From the NCBI GenBank assembly GCA_002427615.1, contig DIFH01000144.1, positions 9,215 through 18,190 on the forward strand: a DNA stretch of 8,976 nt, in the 5' to 3' direction. Source of the DNA: Paludibacter sp. UBA5753. Its GTDB lineage: Bacteria; Bacteroidota; Bacteroidia; Bacteroidales; Paludibacteraceae. This document shows positions 1 to 6,562 of the stretch, piece by piece (the first letter of the stretch is position 1; the number at the start of each line of letters is the position of its first letter). The notes below the pieces were generated by a model. That model was not told where the DNA came from. It saw only the letters and a program-made list of their open reading frames with translations, and searched no databases. The position numbers and the translations under genes are program-made.

Positions 1-128
1 CATGTTAATCATGTCTGAAAAATAGAATCGGTCAAAGTAGAAGTAATTAATTTTATTTCAGTAGTTTAGAATCAGGAGCACGGCAAGTTTCTTTCCTTGT
101 TTATTTTTTAGCTGATTCCGGACTTTAC

Positions 129-136
129 TATTTTTG
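129..136 (+). promoter_or_regulatory. Bacteroidota -7 promoter box upstream of the SNF2 gene
   Basis: The octamer TATTTTTG matches the Bacteroidota consensus TAnnTTTG exactly. The nearest upstream TTG (97-99) is about 29 bases away, longer than the usual 19-23, so the -33 element is weak or absent. Transcription would begin near 141-144. That leaves a leader of about 230 nt if translation starts at 372, or about 45 nt if it starts at the GTG at 189. Confidence 0.4.
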
Positions 137-371
137 TCAAAAACGCAGTGAATCCTTTACTTATATTCTTGTTGAATTACAGTTAGTTGTGGCTTCACTA
201 ATACAGATACGATATTTTTTCCTTAACACAAAACCAACTATACAAACAGATCCGAAATCGTTGATAGCTTCGGAGTCGGTTTTTGTGTATATGAATTGGT
301 TTTTATATTTTCGGAACGGGAAAAGTAACCTGAACTTACTAATTCGATTGGCTAAGATTGAAACAGATTTT

Positions 372-3251
372 ATGAATCAAACAGTTGTATATATTTTAAA
401 TAGTTATGGAAATTTAGGATGTTTTCCTGAATGTGTGGTTGTTGATACCGACGAAAAGGGTGTATTTTCTACCCATTTTGTAAAGGTTTCGAACCAAAAC
501 AAATCCAATTACCTGCATCTATTCGATGCAACAGACCTACTTTTGCTGGATGATTGTATGAAGTTGGAGAAAGAAGTGATTGTTTCGAAAATAAAAGATA
601 AAGATGTAAAATCATGGGATGATCTTGTCAAAAAGTTTTTTGACAGTAAAAAATTAAACGGAGATTTGCAGTATATTAAAGATTACCTGGTAGAATATAT
701 CGAGAAAAATCAGAATGCTTTTTTCGAACGCATTGGCGATAAACAACTTTATTTGCCTCAAGGCAAATTTCCATTTACATGGGTCAGACTAAGTATGGAA
801 CAGGAAATGCCGGAATTGCTTTATTGTTTCGAGAACCAACCCGATTGGATTTATTATTCCTTGGATATTACTTGTCGAAATAAGCCGCTGAATCTGAAAA
901 ATGGGACGCTCGTTTCGCGCAAAACAGCTCGGGTGTTATTGAAGAATAAAATATATGAGTTTGAAGAAGAGGTAGATGGTTCAAAGTTAATCGCGTTTTT
1001 CACCAAAGAAAAAGTTTCGGTTTCGCAAATCAATGCCAAGGAATATATTCAGAAAATCATTATCCCGTTAATTCCTTCCAACCGGATTTTATCTGTGGGT
1101 TTCGATATTCAAACTATATCCGAAATGTCCAACGCCGTTTTAAGAATAAAAGAACTGGCACCGATCCGGCAATTTTTACTTTTCGATAACGATGAGCTCG
1201 ATGCGATGCAGAAAGATATTGTTTTTGAGCTTATTTTCGAGTATCAGAATTTTCAATTCTGGGCGGGACAGGGCGGCGCCACTACCAAAGTAACTATGAC
1301 CGACGATTCGTTTGTCATTTACAAAGTTGAGCGCGATAAAGGATTAGAGAAATTATATATCGATGCACTTAAGGAATCGGGACTCGATTTGGATGCAAAA
1401 GTACGTAAAATGCCATACGATGATGGTCTTGAATGGTTGACCGACAATTATAAAGCGCTGGAATCAACAGGCGTGGAAATTAAATTTGAAAAACGTAGCG
1501 ATAATGCTCAACGGATATTTTTGGGCGAAAGAAGTATTTTGGTTGAGATGGAAGAAGGGCGTGATTGGTTCGATATAAAAGGACGCGCAAAATTCGGTCC
1601 GTACGAGATTCCATTGATCCGTGTGCTGAATTGTATCAGGCAAAACAAGCGACAATTGCTTTTACCAAACGGTGAATATGTTCAAATTCCACAAGCCTGG
1701 TTTGATGAATATAAAGTGTTGGTCGATTTCTGTAAGATTGAAGATGGAAAAGCCGTCATTGCCAAACATCATTGTGTCGTTGCCGAAGAATTAAAGCGCA
1801 ATTCGAAAATCGAACTGTCGGTAAAAGATAATATGCGCCGGTTATTGGGACATCAATTAGATACGAATTTCGATTTACCCGCCAATTTCAAAGGAGAACT
1901 TCGTCATTATCAGCAGGAAGGTTATAATTGGTTGCGATTGCTCGATGATTTGTCGCTGGGTGGTTGTCTGGCCGACGATATGGGTTTGGGGAAAACCATT
2001 CAAACGCTTTGCCTGTTGCAGTGGTTGAAAGAACAAAACAGGGGAATGAACCTGTTGGTTGTTCCTACCAGTTTGGTTTATAATTGGGAACAGGAAGCTG
2101 CTACGTTTACGCCCCAGCTTGAGATTTATGTTCATACCGGAAATCAACGCACTAAAAATAGCGAAGATTTTGGGACAGCCAATGTGGTGATTACAAGTTA
2201 CTCGATTCTTCGTCGCGACAAACATCTTTTTTCAAACATGTCGTTCGACTATGTGATTCTTGACGAAGCGCAGGCGATTAAAAATCCTCAATCGGATATC
2301 ACGCAGGTTTGTCTTTCGCTCACAGCTCGCCGTTTTTTAACGCTTACCGGAACGCCTCTCGAAAATTCACTGACCGATCTTTGGTCTCTGGTGCATTTTT
2401 TTAACCGCAATATGTTAGGTTCGCAAAGCAATTTCACACGTTCCTGCAAACAGCCCGAAAAACAGGAATTGTATCGTCAACTATTAAAACCTTTTTTACT
2501 TCGACGGAACAAGACAGAAGTGCTTCCTGATTTGCCCGAAAAATCCATCATTATTCAGTGGTGCGATATGAGCGACGAACAACAACGCTTTTATCGGGAT
2601 ATTCGGAATAGTTATCGGGATAAATTTCTCGAAAACAAAGATTCCAACGATAAAGTGAACCCGATAATATTGCTCGAAGGTTTGCTGCGTTTACGACAAT
2701 CGGCTAATCATCCGCTACTTGTCGATAGAGATTATGTCGAGGATTCGGTAAAGTTCGATACAGTTTGTGAAATGCTCTATGAAATTATAGCACAAGGCGA
2801 CAAAGTGCTTGTGTTCAGCTCGTTTGTACAGCATCTGAAATTATATAAAAATTATTTCGACGAAAAGCAGATTCAATATTGCTATTTAGACGGAAGTACC
2901 AAAGATCGTAAAGAACAGGTCGAACGTTTTCAGAACGATGACCAATCGCAGGTATTTTTCCTCTCACTCAAAGCCGGTGGGGTAGGACTCAATCTCACCC
3001 GTGCCAGCTATGTCTTTTTACTCGATCCGTGGTGGAACCCAGCCGCCGAAGCGCAGGGTTTCGACCGGGCGCACCGCATTGGACAACAAAATAAAGTGTT
3101 TGTTTATAAATTTATTACCCGAAATACAATTGAAGAAAAAATTCTTAAACTCCAGGAAGAAAAACTTCAACTCTTCGATAGTATGATTAATTCGAACAAT
3201 GAAATTCTGAAACAATTAGATGTAAATGAGGTGATGAAGTTGATAGAGTAA
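372..3251 (+). CDS. SNF2-family DNA-dependent ATPase / helicase (DEAD/DEAH superfamily)
   Basis: A 959-aa Swi2/Snf2-type superfamily 2 ATPase, expected to translocate on duplex DNA in the cytoplasm and remodel DNA-protein complexes. Seen with the ATG at 372 as residue 1: Walker A with GLGKT at 538-542, a DEAQ box at 631-634, motif III LTGTP at 658-662, the second RecA lobe beginning near VLVFSSF (812-818), then LKAGGVGLNL, DPWWNP and motif VI DRAHRIGQ at 898-905. All catalytic motifs are intact. The first roughly 480 residues are the poorly conserved N-terminal part of bacterial SNF2 proteins; I see no Cys-rich SWIM zinc finger. The frame stays open upstream to a GTG at 189 (1020 aa) and an ATG at 291. 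I prefer 372 because the protein becomes well patterned only from MNQTVVYILN, but no Shine-Dalgarno sequence decides it. No partner gene (methylase, nuclease) is adjacent, so a role in a defence system is not indicated. Confidence 0.93.
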   Translation: MNQTVVYILNSYGNLGCFPECVVVDTDEKGVFSTHFVKVSNQNKSNYLHLFDATDLLLLDDCMKLEKEVIVSKIKDKDVKSWDDLVKKFFDSKKLNGDLQYIKDYLVEYIEKNQNAFFERIGDKQLYLPQGKFPFTWVRLSMEQEMPELLYCFENQPDWIYYSLDITCRNKPLNLKNGTLVSRKTARVLLKNKIYEFEEEVDGSKLIAFFTKEKVSVSQINAKEYIQKIIIPLIPSNRILSVGFDIQTISEMSNAVLRIKELAPIRQFLLFDNDELDAMQKDIVFELIFEYQNFQFWAGQGGATTKVTMTDDSFVIYKVERDKGLEKLYIDALKESGLDLDAKVRKMPYDDGLEWLTDNYKALESTGVEIKFEKRSDNAQRIFLGERSILVEMEEGRDWFDIKGRAKFGPYEIPLIRVLNCIRQNKRQLLLPNGEYVQIPQAWFDEYKVLVDFCKIEDGKAVIAKHHCVVAEELKRNSKIELSVKDNMRRLLGHQLDTNFDLPANFKGELRHYQQEGYNWLRLLDDLSLGGCLADDMGLGKTIQTLCLLQWLKEQNRGMNLLVVPTSLVYNWEQEAATFTPQLEIYVHTGNQRTKNSEDFGTANVVITSYSILRRDKHLFSNMSFDYVILDEAQAIKNPQSDITQVCLSLTARRFLTLTGTPLENSLTDLWSLVHFFNRNMLGSQSNFTRSCKQPEKQELYRQLLKPFLLRRNKTEVLPDLPEKSIIIQWCDMSDEQQRFYRDIRNSYRDKFLENKDSNDKVNPIILLEGLLRLRQSANHPLLVDRDYVEDSVKFDTVCEMLYEIIAQGDKVLVFSSFVQHLKLYKNYFDEKQIQYCYLDGSTKDRKEQVERFQNDDQSQVFFLSLKAGGVGLNLTRASYVFLLDPWWNPAAEAQGFDRAHRIGQQNKVFVYKFITRNTIEEKILKLQEEKLQLFDSMINSNNEILKQLDVNEVMKLIE

Positions 3252-3427
3252 GCTAAACGCTTGAGGAAAATTTACTGTAACTCATTGTTTATGGAAACAA
3301 GTATATTGCCCATATTATTCCAAGTTTATCAGGTTGCGCTATCCACCGGCTGCAATTCAGCATTTCTCCTTCTCCTCGTCGGAAGGATATGACAGTAACG
3401 TTTCCTCGTTATTATCCTGCGAACCCC

Positions 3428-3566
3428 GTCCTTCCCTGTTATGTGATTAGATGACCTGAAGTTGGCGTCCGTTGCCGGGAATCAACGGTCATAATCAAAG
3501 GTTTCTCTTAAGACGTCCGCGAGGTTTTGTACATTGAATAAGGATATCCGGTGGGTAGGACAGCAA
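3428..3566 (+). repeat. Dispersed intergenic repeat, copy 1 (longest)
   Basis: The 5' half (about 3428-3500) includes GATTAGATGACCTGAAGTTG and then GCGTCCGTTGCCGG, and matches 6421-6495 almost base for base. The 3' half (about 3511-3566) carries TTTGTACATT, then ATCCGGTGGGTAGGACAG, and matches 7520-7570. A small stem CCGTTG/CAACGG around an 8-nt loop lies in the 5' half and is also present in copy 3 (6421-6495). No transposase is encoded, so the element is non-autonomous or a non-coding regulatory or structural repeat. Confidence 0.7.
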
Positions 3567-3574
3567 AGGCGGGA

Positions 3575-3596
3575 TGCCGGAGTTCCGACTCCGGCA
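3575..3596. repeat. Short palindrome (REP-like hairpin)
   Basis: Arms TGCCGGAGT and ACTCCGGCA are perfect 9-bp complements around the loop TCCG. It lies just after repeat copy 1 and before the 21-bp tandem repeat. The following CGGCAACAGAAA recurs at 3688-3699, so the tandem repeat is bracketed by a 12-bp direct repeat. Confidence 0.7.
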
Positions 3597-3605
3597 ACAG
3601 AAACC

Positions 3606-3689
3606 ATAGCACCACCTACGGACTTCATAGCACCACCTACGAACTCCATAGCGCCACCCAAAGAACTTATTTCACTACCTCAAACTTCG
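3606..3689 (+). repeat. 21-bp tandem repeat, about four units
   Basis: The units start at 3606, 3627, 3648 and 3669. The first two differ at only a few positions (ATAGCACCACCTACGGACTT versus ATAGCACCACCTACGAACTC), the third is diverged and the fourth strongly degraded. Because 21 is a multiple of three, all frames stay open, which creates a false heptapeptide-repeat ORF. Confidence 0.75.
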
Positions 3690-3717
3690 GCAACAGAAAG
3701 CCACTGCTTCTATTTCC

Positions 3718-3738
3718 GAGGGAATCGGAATTCCTCCC
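3718..3738. repeat. Hairpin with core GGAATCGGAATTCC
   Basis: GGAAT and ATTCC pair around CGGA, and the flanking G-rich and C-rich bases extend the stem imperfectly. The same 14-base core forms the centre of the hairpin at 3782-3803, about 60 bases downstream. Confidence 0.5.
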
Positions 3739-3781
3739 TTTCGTTGCCACTGTTGGTTCTGTCATCCTATAAAATGATTCT

Positions 3782-3803
3782 TGACGGAATCGGAATTCCG
3801 TCA
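3782..3803. repeat. Hairpin with core GGAATCGGAATTCC (second copy)
   Basis: Arms TGACGGAAT and ATTCCGTCA are perfect 9-bp complements around the loop CGGA. The core matches 3718-3738 while the outer stem differs. Confidence 0.65.
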
Positions 3804-3820
3804 TCCCGAATTCCCACTGC

Positions 3821-3843
3821 TCCCGTGCGATTGCATCGCGTTG
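3821..3843. repeat. Hairpin module CCCGTGCGAT-TGC-ATCGCG
   Basis: A stem of about seven pairs (including G-T pairs) around the loop TGC. It is nearly the same sequence as the hairpin at 6519-6541. At both loci it is followed by a CCACACGA.../...TCGTGCGG hairpin. Confidence 0.5.
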
Positions 3844-3848
3844 TCAAT

Positions 3849-3885
3849 CCGTCTAACCGCTCAAAGTGGTCGGACGGTTTTGTTT
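3849..3885 (+). terminator. Terminator-like stem-loop followed by T-rich tract
   Basis: A two-part stem, CCGTC/GACGG outside and ACCGC/GTGGT inside (one G-T pair), closes the loop TCAAA and is followed directly by TTTTGTTT. The shape suits an intrinsic terminator on the + strand, but it lies about 600 bases after the SNF2 stop, so it may be part of a repeat rather than the end of that transcript. Confidence 0.4.
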
Positions 3886-3886
3886 A

Positions 3887-3910
3887 ACCACACGAAAGGA
3901 TTCGTGCGGT
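3887..3910. repeat. Hairpin module ACCACACGAA-AGGA-TTCGTGCGGT
   Basis: Nine of ten arm positions are complementary around a 4-nt loop, the exception being an A/C mismatch. Arms and mismatch position correspond to the hairpin at 6563-6585, which marks both as copies of one module. Confidence 0.65.
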
Positions 3911-4118
3911 AGCAGGGGGTAGTTTTAAAAGCGCCCATGTTTTATCAGGATAAGACCATATACAAAAACTGACTCTGATAAATCTTCTATGTCGCAGAAA
4001 AAAACGGGGATTTTTTTTCGTCAGACCGGCTGAAAGGTTAAGGGTTAAACAAATAGCAAGTAAAAACATTAAGTGCAGTAAAATAATAAAATATATATAG
4101 TGAAAAAATAGTTTCTCC

Positions 4119-4142
4119 TGTATTTTTTTAATAAAAAATACA
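4119..4142. terminator. A/T-only-arm hairpin upstream of the two-gene unit
   Basis: Arms TGTATTTTTT and AAAAAATACA are perfect 10-bp complements around the loop TAAT. It could act as a weak bidirectional terminator insulating the following promoter, or be a by-product of the very A+T-rich context. It occupies the place where a -33 element would lie. Confidence 0.35.
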
Positions 4143-4162
4143 AATAATAAAAAAAATATGTT

Positions 4163-4170
4163 TAACTTTG
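4163..4170 (+). promoter_or_regulatory. Bacteroidota -7 promoter box of the two-gene unit
   Basis: TAACTTTG matches TAnnTTTG exactly, in a strongly A+T-rich stretch; no clear -33 TTTG is seen. A transcript starting near 4175-4180 would have a leader of about 110 nt to the preferred ATG at 4289. That leader contains a 7-bp perfect inverted repeat, GTATTGC (4203-4209) with GCAATAC (4231-4237). Confidence 0.5.
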
Positions 4171-4288
4171 GAGCGAAAAACCGGTACACATGACCGGACA
4201 AGGTATTGCCGCTAAAGCAAATATATATATGCAATACAATATTGAATTGCGTGATGTTGGATGTAATGTTAAAAACGACAGAGTAACT

Positions 4289-4714
4289 ATGAGCTATAAG
4301 TTTCCAAAAATAAAATTAAATGAAGAAGGACTTTTTGGTCCGACTATAGAAAACCATTATTATAAACCTGTTACCTATCACAATAAAACAGCTGCTACTA
4401 ATAAACATAAGACGACTTGGATATTAAGGCAAAACGAGCAATTTGAAGTATTTAGAGTTTCTGACGAGAATAAATGGTTTTGTAAAGACAGAAATGGTTT
4501 ATTTTCAATTCTTGACAATGGCGAACTTATTATGGGGTCAAACGAAGAACGATTATCTTTTTTCCCTAATCCTGTTAACTCGACAGACCCATATCACGGC
4601 TACCCAATTGATAGTGGCGAATGTGAACCAAGCATTGAATTGGTCGACAAATGGCTTGAAGATAAAATCATTGACGATAGACTTCATATTAAAATTTTAA
4701 AAGGTCAGATATGA
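4289..4714 (+). CDS. Hypothetical protein, first gene of an ATGA-coupled pair
   Basis: I do not recognise this 141-aa protein. It looks soluble, with no signal peptide or membrane segment. Visible landmarks are an aromatic-rich middle (TTWILRQ at 42-48, KWFCKDRNG at 62-70), SFFPNPVN at 90-97, YHGYPID at 102-108, and a probable C-terminal helix DKWLEDK (120-126) before KILKGQI at the end. The frame is open back to an ATG at 4190, but codons 4190-4288 overlap a leader inverted repeat and give no protein-like pattern, so I chose the ATG at 4289, preceded by an A-rich stretch. Its TGA (4712-4714) overlaps the next gene's ATG (4711-4713), a classic translational-coupling arrangement that suggests the two products work together. 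Codon use is much richer in A and T than in the SNF2 or pirin genes, in keeping with acquired cargo. The product could be a small partner or immunity-type protein, but that is inference only. Confidence 0.75.
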   Translation: MSYKFPKIKLNEEGLFGPTIENHYYKPVTYHNKTAATNKHKTTWILRQNEQFEVFRVSDENKWFCKDRNGLFSILDNGELIMGSNEERLSFFPNPVNSTDPYHGYPIDSGECEPSIELVDKWLEDKIIDDRLHIKILKGQI

Positions 4715-5949
4715 AGACGATTAAATTTTCAATAAAAGTCAAAGCAATAGATAGCTATATCTACGGTGGACACTTATTTCTCATCTTAAAGGACGGCAGA
4801 ATTGCTTTTACTGAACTTAGTAGAGTAATAAGAAAACTAGTTGGCAATTACCCAGATTTTGAGAATTTGATAAGACTTTCATTTCAAAGAAATGACTATT
4901 TAAGCAATAGACAAGGACTTATGATTTTAGGCGTTGGTGAGCTTAAAAATGTTCTTATGAAATTATGGGAACGAGCAACAAATGAAATTAAATTTACAAT
5001 CGATTTCGATTTAGACGACTTTGAAATAATTTCAGAAGTTCCTTCTATGCCTGTTCTTGATATGAGACTTTATGCAATGAGAATGTATTTAGGATGTAAA
5101 GAAGGACTTTATGAAATAAACCTTAATCCGCAAGACAATTATCATTTGAAGCCAAGTAAACCTGAGTTAAGGTTTGACGCAAAAATTACTCACCTTAACG
5201 CAAAATCAGGTGAAGTAATAATTTCTGCAAATAGTGAAGGATTATATCACGGTAATTTTTTAAATGAAAGAAACAAACTTGAAGTAATAACTAAGCCTGT
5301 TGCAAAGAAATCAATACGAACAGGTTGGTCAAGTTATGATGTTATTAATTACGAAGAGCATAATAATTTTGAATATTTTGTAAATGAAACAGCTATTATT
5401 GACAATAAACCAAAGTATTCAAAATTTGATGAACAATCTGAAAGAAGAAGAATAACTGAATTTGGTAAATCTAAATATGGAATGGCTCAACTTATGGAAC
5501 ATTCAAATTTAAAAGCAGAAGATGTAAGTTATTGCTTTAATAGTTCCACTTCAGGTTTTTTCTTCACTAAGGATGGACAATTTATAAATATCAATTTAAA
5601 CAAAGAGGATAAGCAAGACTTATATTTCACTTCAAGAAATCATATTCTACTAAATTTTGAAAAATCAAAAAAATTATTTACCAGACCCGTTTCGAGCTCT
5701 ATTGTCCCCAAAGGTTGTGTAATAGAGTATTTTGACAAAGTAGTTCTTTACCATAATGGAAAAGTAAAAATTATCGAGAATAGTCCTTCAATTAATGTTA
5801 GGTCTTACCCAAGTTCAATTAGATACAGAAACTTAATCACCATAACGAAAGACGATGAAATTTCAATTCATTCAATTTATCCTTTTGACGAAACACCAAT
5901 TAAACTGACATTTGACGACTTTGACTTTGAAAACATATTTAACGAATAG
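4711..5949 (+). CDS. Hypothetical beta-propeller-like protein, second gene of the coupled pair
   Basis: A 412-aa protein that I cannot assign to a named family. It appears cytoplasmic, with no signal peptide or transmembrane helix. Short beta-hairpin-like units recur, each of the form hydrophobic strand, turn with (K/S)-(D/E/N)-G, hydrophobic strand: GHLFLILKDGRIAFTEL (20-36), MYLGCKEGLYEINLN (125-139), EVIISANSEGLYHGNF (168-183), GFFFTKDGQFININLN (282-297), KVVLYHNGKVKIIE (343-356) and LITITKDDEISIHSI (375-389). This spacing suits a WD40-like or related beta-propeller scaffold, which normally serves protein binding. That is inferred from pattern only. The ATG overlaps the TGA of the upstream gene, so the two are almost certainly co-translated. 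The C-terminus is strongly acidic (FDDFDFENIFNE). An attC-like inverted repeat begins 13 bases after the stop, and no third gene follows in the unit. Confidence 0.78.
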   Translation: MKTIKFSIKVKAIDSYIYGGHLFLILKDGRIAFTELSRVIRKLVGNYPDFENLIRLSFQRNDYLSNRQGLMILGVGELKNVLMKLWERATNEIKFTIDFDLDDFEIISEVPSMPVLDMRLYAMRMYLGCKEGLYEINLNPQDNYHLKPSKPELRFDAKITHLNAKSGEVIISANSEGLYHGNFLNERNKLEVITKPVAKKSIRTGWSSYDVINYEEHNNFEYFVNETAIIDNKPKYSKFDEQSERRRITEFGKSKYGMAQLMEHSNLKAEDVSYCFNSSTSGFFFTKDGQFININLNKEDKQDLYFTSRNHILLNFEKSKKLFTRPVSSSIVPKGCVIEYFDKVVLYHNGKVKIIENSPSINVRSYPSSIRYRNLITITKDDEISIHSIYPFDETPIKLTFDDFDFENIFNE

Positions 5950-5961
5950 AAGAAACACTAT

Positions 5962-6095
5962 CGCCAACAGCACCTACACGTAAGCAGGGGTTTCGTGCTT
6001 CGTAGGACAGGAAAGTGATAAAATTAAAGTTCTGTTCTTAGTAGGAAGGTCAGTGCTAAAAATCCCTGCCTGCATGTAGCTGCAAACCGTTGGGT
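5962..6095 (+). repeat. attC-like imperfect inverted repeat after the two-gene unit
   Basis: The left arm (about 5964-5993, GCACCTACACGTAAGCAGGG after CCAACA) pairs imperfectly with the right arm (about 6059-6093, CCCTGCCTGCATGTAGCTGC before AAACCGTTGG). The ends read CGCCAAC and GTTGGGT. The latter (6089-6095) fits the integron R' consensus GTTRRRY, and the outer CCAAC/GTTGG pairs. Total length of about 134 nt is within the attC range. Between the arms lies an imperfect direct repeat (CTTCGTAGGACAGG at 5998 and CTTAGTAGGAAGG at 6038). It could instead be a Bacteroidota REP-like element. No integrase is in the window. Confidence 0.5.
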
Positions 6096-6179
6096 GCAAG
6101 CCGAAAAAAAAGAAAAAGACGACCTACATTGACACAAGTTAAGGCACCATTTTCAGTTTTGAAGAAAAGTAGAGACTGA

Positions 6180-6359
6180 AATACGGAAAAACAAGAAACA
6201 AAATTGTATTTCCGAGACGGAAAATTTATTTTGGAGTACAAATTAAACTTGTACTCATGGTTTAAGTTTGTTCTTCAAGACAAACTAAAAAATGCAGGAA
6301 TGAAAGTTTCTCATTTCCCTTATCAACCCCATCCTGCCGGATGTTCTTTAAATGATTAA
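6180..6359 (+). pseudogene. Possible 3' gene fragment cut by a dispersed repeat
   Basis: An open frame of 59 codons follows a stop at 6177-6179 and has no usable ATG near its beginning. The middle looks protein-like (LYFRDGKFILEYKLNLYSWF, then LQDKLKNAGMK), with aromatic and charged residues in a strand-helix pattern. Its last 10 or so codons (HPAGCSLND, stop at 6357) lie in dispersed repeat copy 2, so the repeat seems to have replaced the true 3' end. I do not recognise the family. It may be chance; a perfect 8-bp-arm hairpin (6234-6256) also lies inside it. Confidence 0.25.
6234..6256. repeat. Perfect hairpin GAGTACAA / TTGTACTC
   Basis: Perfect 8-bp arms around a 7-nt loop (ATTAAAC). A second small stem, TTTCCG-AGA-CGGAAA, lies about 20 bases upstream. 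Neither is followed by a T tract, so terminator function is unlikely. Confidence 0.5.
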
Positions 6360-6380
6360 AAGTTGGCACACGTTGCTGGG
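6331..6380 (+). repeat. Dispersed intergenic repeat, copy 2 (short)
   Basis: CCTGCCGGAT, ATGATTA, AAGTTGGC and CGTTGC appear in the same order as in copies at 3428 and 6421, with small deletions between them. The match stops at CGTTGC, where a strong hairpin (6375-6395) begins. Confidence 0.55.
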
Positions 6381-6395
6381 ATTTGCAATCCCAGC
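6375..6395. repeat. Perfect hairpin GCTGGGATT-TGC-AATCCCAGC
   Basis: Nine perfect pairs around a 3-nt loop, of REP-like type. The half-site ATTTGCAATCC recurs at about 6411-6421, just before repeat copy 3. Confidence 0.7.
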
Positions 6396-6420
6396 TTGTT
6401 GTATTATAAGAATTTGCAAT

Positions 6421-6497
6421 CCTGTCCTCCCGGATATTTGATTAGATGACCTAAAGTTGGCGTCCGTTGCCGGTAACCAACGGTCACGACCAAAGGG
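6421..6497 (+). repeat. Dispersed intergenic repeat, copy 3 (5' half only)
   Basis: It matches copy 1 (3428-3500) through GATTAGATGACC, AAGTTGGCGTCCGTTGCCGG, CAACGGTCA and CAAAGG. The 3' half seen in copies 1 and 4 is missing. Here the match runs straight into hairpin modules also found near copy 1. Confidence 0.7.
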
Positions 6498-6518
6498 AGT
6501 AATTGTAATCCCCATGCT

Positions 6519-6541
6519 CCCGCGCGATTGTATCGCGTGGG
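6519..6541. repeat. Hairpin module CCCGCGCGAT-TGT-ATCGCGTGGG
   Basis: Ten-position arms with one G-T pair around the loop TGT. It is nearly identical to the module at 3821-3843. Confidence 0.65.
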
Positions 6542-6562
6542 ATAATGATTTTATTTAGTATT

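Larger units (their letters stand above)
3252..4162. other. Repeat-rich intergenic region without a supported gene
   Basis: About 910 bases separate the SNF2 stop from the next promoter. Open frames here (for example 3534-3887) run through palindromes and a tandem repeat, have no start context and resemble no protein I know. The region contains a long dispersed repeat copy, a 21-bp tandem repeat, several hairpins and a terminator-like stem, listed separately. The last 200 bases or so are very A+T-rich. I see nothing recognisable in 3252-3420 or 3911-4110. Confidence 0.6.

Noticed and set aside
1..25. A possible 3' end of an upstream gene (ATG TTA ... AAA TAG) or start of a divergent minus-strand gene
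   Set aside because: Only a few codons are visible and both readings are equally possible, so nothing can be supported.
1875..2225. A 116-codon minus-strand ORF inside the helicase gene (others at 854-1039, 1464-1655, 3001-3215)
   Set aside because: These are shadows of the SNF2 coding frame, which is fully supported by conserved motifs.
3606..3689. A CRISPR array
   Set aside because: The 21-bp units are directly adjacent with no spacers and degrade along the array, so it is a simple tandem repeat.
3534..3887. A 117-codon + strand ORF with IAPPT-type heptapeptide repeats (and an overlapping 73-codon ORF at 3551-3772)
   Set aside because: It runs through a dispersed repeat, three palindromes and a 21-bp tandem repeat, all visible at DNA level. 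The openness follows from the repeat period, and the sequence resembles no protein family.
4190..4288. An N-terminal extension of the first coupled gene from the ATG at 4190
   Set aside because: These 33 codons cover a leader inverted repeat and read unlike the rest of the protein. The ATG at 4289 has an A-rich upstream context typical of Bacteroidota starts. It remains an alternative.
372..5949. A combined helicase-plus-pair defence operon
   Set aside because: About 900 bases of repeats, a terminator-like stem and a separate promoter lie between the SNF2 gene and the coupled pair, so shared function is not indicated.
6056..6241. A 61-codon minus-strand ORF
   Set aside because: It overlaps the right arm of the attC-like element and low-complexity A-rich DNA, and has no recognisable motif or promoter.
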